From Fimbriiglobus sp. (lineage in GTDB: Bacteria > Planctomycetota > Planctomycetia > Gemmatales > Gemmataceae), in assembly GCA_022841795.1 (NCBI GenBank), contig JALHQU010000027.1, positions 1 to 52,849 of the forward strand: a stretch of 52,849 nucleotides of DNA, given 5' to 3'. The notes beneath the pieces were generated by a model. The model made no database searches. It had not been told where the DNA came from and saw nothing but the letters and a program-made list of their open reading frames with translations. Numbering within the stretch: position 1 is the stretch's first letter; each line of letters opens with the position of its first letter. Both the position numbers and the translations under genes were made by a program. This document shows positions 50,263 to 52,849 of the stretch, one piece after another.

Positions 50263-51495
50263 ATGGACGCGGACGTACACATCATCGGGGCCGGGCTGGC
50301 CGGGCTGTGCTGCGGCCGGGAACTGGCCCGGCGAGGCATTTCGTTCCAAATCCTGGAAGCGTCGGACGGCGTCGGCGGGCGGGTGCGGACCGACACCGTG
50401 GACGGCTTCCGCCTCGACCGCGGGCTGCAAAACTACCTGTCGTCGTACCCCGAGGGGCAGCGGGTGCTCGACCACGCCGCCCTCGACCTGCGGCCGTTTG
50501 ACCGCGCCCTCGACGTGTGGTTCGGCGGCAAGATCCGCCGGCTGGCCGCCCCGACCGACGAGCCGCTCACCGCCCTGAAGTCGGCGTTCGGGCCGATCGG
50601 CACACTGGCGGACAAGCTGGCGGCGGCCCGGCTGGCCGGGGCGGTGCGGGGCGAGCCGGACGCGGCGGCGGACGGCACCACCCTCGACTACCTGCGGGCG
50701 GCCGGGATCGGCGAGCGGATGATCGACCGGCTGTTCCGCCCGTTCCTGTCGGCCGTGTTCCTGGAGCGGGAACTGTCCACCTCGGCCCGGTTCTTCCGGT
50801 TCGTATTCCACCTGTTCGGCGAGGGCCGGCCGAGCCTGCCGAACGGCGGCATGCAGGCCATCCCGGACCAACTCGCCGCCGCCCTCCCGCCCGACTCCGT
50901 CCGGCTGAACACGCCGGTGGCCGGGATCGTTGACACCGCCGTGTCGCTGGCGTCCGGCGAGCGGCTGACGGCGAAGGCGGTGGTGATCGCCACCGACGGC
51001 CCGGCGGCGGTCAGTCTGTGCGGCGGGGCGCTCCCGCCGGTCGGGTCGAACGCCACCGTGACCCTGTACTACGCCGCCGCCGCCCCGCCGTGGGTCGGGC
51101 GGACGCTGCTGGTGGACGGCGACGGCCGCGGGCCGGTGACGGCGGTGGCGGTGCCGTCGGCGGTGGCCCCGGGGTACGCACCGGCGGGGCAGGCGCTGGT
51201 CGCCGCGTCGGTGGTCGGGATGCCGGCGGACGGGGACGAGGAACTGGACCGGGCGTGCCGCGAACAGCTGGCCGGCTGGTTCGGCCCGGCAGTGGGTGGC
51301 TGGCGGCGGTTGCGGGTGGACCGCATCCGGCACGCCCTGCCGCACCACCCGGCTGGGGCGCTCACCCCGTGGGAGCGGCCGGTGCGGGTGCGGGCCGGGC
51401 TGTATGTGTGCGGGGACCACCGCGACAACGGGAGCATCAACGGGGCGATGACATCGGGCCGACGGGCGGCGGAGGCGGTGGCGGCCGACCTGTGA
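50263..51495 (+). CDS. FAD-dependent amine oxidase/phytoene desaturase-like oxidoreductase
   Basis: 410 aa. FAD-binding DVHIIGAGLAGLCCGRELARRG at the N-terminus, then FQILEASDGVGGRVRTD (the GG motif of amine-oxidase and protoporphyrinogen-oxidase-like flavoproteins), and a C-terminal GLYVCGDHRDNGSINGAMTSGRRAAEAV that closes the FAD site. The middle 'FLSAVFLERELSTSARFFRFVFHLFGEGRPSLPNGGMQAIPDQLAAAL' is like carotenoid and porphyrin oxidoreductases. Substrate not established. Starts 22 bp after the aldolase. The stop TGA (51493-51495) touches the first base of a palindromic element. Confidence 0.88.
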   Translation: MDADVHIIGAGLAGLCCGRELARRGISFQILEASDGVGGRVRTDTVDGFRLDRGLQNYLSSYPEGQRVLDHAALDLRPFDRALDVWFGGKIRRLAAPTDEPLTALKSAFGPIGTLADKLAAARLAGAVRGEPDAAADGTTLDYLRAAGIGERMIDRLFRPFLSAVFLERELSTSARFFRFVFHLFGEGRPSLPNGGMQAIPDQLAAALPPDSVRLNTPVAGIVDTAVSLASGERLTAKAVVIATDGPAAVSLCGGALPPVGSNATVTLYYAAAAPPWVGRTLLVDGDGRGPVTAVAVPSAVAPGYAPAGQALVAASVVGMPADGDEELDRACREQLAGWFGPAVGGWRRLRVDRIRHALPHHPAGALTPWERPVRVRAGLYVCGDHRDNGSINGAMTSGRRAAEAVAADL

Positions 51496-51554
51496 GTGTT
51501 CTGCTCGCTCCGCGAGCGGGTCTTGAAGACCGCTCGCGGAGCGAGCAGAACACT
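51495..51554. repeat. palindromic element, CTCGCTCCGCGAG family (copy 2)
   Basis: Perfect 25-bp arms 51495-51519 and 51530-51554, loop 10 nt. Same family as 17771-17831; in the inner hairpin an A-T pair of that copy is a G-C pair here, a compensating change. It lies exactly between the convergent oxidoreductase and the small basic-protein gene. Confidence 0.92.
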
Positions 51555-51761
51555 TCACTCGTCCCGCTTCCGCGTGCTGTCCCGGTCCAGCCCGTTCAGC
51601 GTGTCGGACCGGCTGCGGCCGAGGTTCTCCTCGGCGTCGGCAGCTTCTTCCTGGTTCTCGGTCAGCGTCCGCTTCAGGTCCGCCCGGCGGTGCTTGCTCC
51701 CCCGCCGCTTCAGCACCTGCTTCAGCTTCCGCAGCTTGCGTTTATCGGGATCAGGCGGCAT
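51555..51761 (-). CDS. small highly charged protein
   Basis: 68 aa: starts MPPDPDKRKLRKLKQVLKRRGSKHRR and ends in an acidic/mixed part with ENQEEAADAEENLGRSRS and GLDRDSTRKRDE. The strongly basic first half and acidic second half suggest a nucleic-acid or ribosome-associated protein. I believe similar short proteins recur in planctomycetes, but that is recollection. The ATG at 51761 is chosen because the sequence upstream in frame belongs to the shadow of the next gene. The stop directly abuts the palindromic element. Confidence 0.65.
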   Translation of the reverse strand: MPPDPDKRKLRKLKQVLKRRGSKHRRADLKRTLTENQEEAADAEENLGRSRSDTLNGLDRDSTRKRDE

Positions 51762-51790
51762 CGCATCACCGGACGGGTGGGGGTGACCGA

Positions 51791-51961
51791 TCAGACCCGC
51801 GGGGGCGGCTTCGGGTTCGCGGGCGGCTTGGACGAATCCGCAGCCGGCACGCGGATGGGGGTGCCGCAGACGAGACAGTTCACCGTCTTGCCGCGGTCGG
51901 AGTCCTCGACCATCTGATATTTGCGGCACTTCTCGGCCGGGCAGCGGACGGCGACGACCAT
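51791..51961 (-). CDS. small zinc-ribbon protein
   Basis: 56 aa: MVVAVRCPAEKCRKYQMVEDSDRGKTVNCLVCGTPIRVPA followed by a proline-rich tail. Cys pairs C-x4-C and C-x2-C (CPAEKC and CLVC) form a zinc-ribbon knuckle pair as in small rubredoxin-like or MJ0042-type domains. Probably a structural zinc protein; function unknown. 29 bp upstream of the small charged gene on the same strand. Overlaps no other credible gene. Confidence 0.7.
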   Translation of the reverse strand: MVVAVRCPAEKCRKYQMVEDSDRGKTVNCLVCGTPIRVPAADSSKPPANPKPPPRV

Positions 51962-51975
51962 GACCGACCTCCGGG

Positions 51976-52036
51976 GTGTGGTCCGCACACGCCGTGTGCG
52001 GCATCTGTTCCCGCACACGGCGTGTGCGGACCACAC
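51976..52036. repeat. palindromic element, GCACAC/GTGTGC family, full-length copy
   Basis: Perfect 26-bp arms 51976-52001 and 52011-52036, 9-nt loop; each arm folds as CCGCACAC-GCC-GTGTGCGG. The shorter copies at 1907-1923 and 42118-42138 look like single arms of this family. Confidence 0.92.
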
Positions 52037-52041
52037 TGAAA

Positions 52042-52734
52042 TCACTTCTTCGCCGCCGCGTCGATGTACTTCTTCGGGTTGGCGTCGAACTCGTCCTTGC
52101 ACCCGGAGCAGCACACGTAGTACGTCTTCCCCTGGTAGCTCACCTGGATCGTCGCCGCCCCGCCGGTGACGATGCACGCCGGCTTCTTCTTCCCGCCGGC
52201 GATCGACTCGCCGTCCTTGTTCCCGGCCGCCTTGTACACCGTGTCGGCCAGCCCCTTGCCGCCGGTCTGCACCTCGTACACGGCGTTCAGCCGCACCCCC
52301 TCGGCGGCGGTACTCAGCTTCACCTTGTGAACGTCCCCGGACTTGTCGTCCTTCCGCTCCAGGGTGAGCACGCCCTTCTTGTCCAGCGTGCCGACGAACT
52401 CCTGCGTCCCGCCCTTGGCGTCCGTCGCCGTTACTGCGTACCCCTTCTTGGCCGCGTCGTACCGCACCTCGGCGGCGGTGAACACCTTGCCGTCCTTCAC
52501 CGCCAGCGTGAACCAGGCGTCGCCGTCCTTGCCGAACTTCCACCCCCACTCCCACGTCTCCTTCCACAACTGCTTCTTGCCGTCCACCTTGCCCTCGCCG
52601 CTGGTCGTCCATCGGCCGACGAACTCGCCCAGCTTCTGGAGTTCCTCCTTCACCGCCTCCTTGTCCTTGTCCGCGGCGGACAGCGGGAAGGCGAACAGCC
52701 CGGCGAGGGCGACGGCGAGAAGGCGGGCGGGCAT
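52042..52734 (-). CDS. secreted protein with DUF1579-like barrel and C-terminal YHS domain
   Basis: 230 aa. A signal peptide (MPARLLAVALAGLFAFPLSAA) precedes a beta-rich part (EFVGRWTTSGEGKVDGKKQLWKETWEWGWKFGKDGDAWFTLAVKDGK), which has the rhythm of lipocalin-like DUF1579 domains. The last ~50 residues are a YHS domain: 'KKPACIVTGGAATIQVSYQGKTYYVCCSGCKDEFDANPKKYIDAAAKK', with the metal-binding cysteines of CCSGC. YHS domains bind metals such as copper. Likely exported and possibly a metal sensor or chaperone. GGAG lies 7 nt before the ATG at 52734. Confidence 0.85.
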   Translation of the reverse strand: MPARLLAVALAGLFAFPLSAADKDKEAVKEELQKLGEFVGRWTTSGEGKVDGKKQLWKETWEWGWKFGKDGDAWFTLAVKDGKVFTAAEVRYDAAKKGYAVTATDAKGGTQEFVGTLDKKGVLTLERKDDKSGDVHKVKLSTAAEGVRLNAVYEVQTGGKGLADTVYKAAGNKDGESIAGGKKKPACIVTGGAATIQVSYQGKTYYVCCSGCKDEFDANPKKYIDAAAKK

Positions 52735-52821
52735 GGGGAACTCCGGCGGGGGTGGCGGTGCTTGAATCTTAGGATGGGTTGCGGCGGAAAGGGTTCCGGA
52801 ACCACGTCACATTGGTGAACC

Positions 52822-52837
52822 GCGGGCGTCAGCCCGC
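52822..52837. repeat. hairpin at the right window edge
   Basis: GCGGGC (52822-52827), GTCA, GCCCGC (52832-52837). It resembles the right-hand hairpin of the 13563-13640 element (CGGGCGTCAGCCCG), so it is probably one arm of another copy cut by the window end. No gene is visible in 52735-52849. Confidence 0.55.
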
Positions 52838-52849
52838 CGGGTAAAATCA

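Overview
The window is GC-rich and most likely comes from a planctomycete of the Gemmataceae type. This is inferred from the gene content, not from a database match. The signs are secreted sulfatase, pectate lyase and DUF1579/YHS proteins, an ECF sigma factor fused to a WD40 propeller, a seven-heme cytochrome with TPR-like helices, and many secreted proteins of unknown function. Very long open frames antisense to real genes are a GC artefact and are left out.

Layout. 1-5.8 kb: membrane fatty-acid-hydroxylase/WD40 fusion, amidohydrolase, a two-gene DUF6941-like cassette with AT-richer codon use, and a B12-binding radical SAM protein. 5.9-12.2 kb (minus strand): DUF1579 protein, a secreted HEAT-like protein, pectate lyase, then a permease/VOC/ATPase ABC cluster. 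12.4-16.1 kb (plus): citrate synthase, ECF sigma-WD40 fusion, YfiT/DinB-like protein. 16.1-19.8 kb (minus): an ECF sigma/anti-sigma pair and rlmN. 19.9-21.8 kb: arylsulfatase and tRNA-Thr(CGT). 22.5-31.2 kb: a complete nitrate assimilation operon of siroheme methyltransferase cobA, nirB, nirD, nitrate reductase catalytic subunit, its FAD/[2Fe-2S] electron-transfer subunit and a NarK-type transporter. It allows import of nitrate, reduction to nitrite, then to ammonium, with siroheme synthesis translationally coupled to nirB. 31.2-39.1 kb: pyruvate kinase, a secreted protein with four internal repeats, the multiheme cytochrome, mnmG and a lipoprotein hydrolase. 39.5-42.1 kb: an HTH-receiver regulator behind a good sigma-70-type promoter, followed by a soluble histidine kinase with an HDOD-like N terminus. 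42.4-52.8 kb: acyltransferase, secreted TIM-barrel protein, DUF1015, a HEPN-like gene with a small SH3-like partner, HpcH/HpaI aldolase, FAD oxidoreductase, two very small proteins and a YHS-domain protein.

The most unusual feature is what fills the gaps between genes. Many of them carry a long, often perfect palindrome (20-40 bp arms, about 50-130 bp in total), and in several of these each arm is itself a small hairpin. This is the architecture of REPINs (paired REP sequences), but here many unrelated sequence families lie side by side in one window. One copy, between the ECF sigma factor and its anti-sigma gene, is flanked by an exact 17-bp direct repeat containing the sigma stop codon, which is what an insertion with target duplication would leave. 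Others have entered genes: one sits in frame inside rlmN, one supplies the rlmN C-terminus and stop, and one arm of another encodes part of the arylsulfatase signal peptide. These elements are the best candidate here for an undescribed mobile system. No transposase or RAYT gene is visible in the window.
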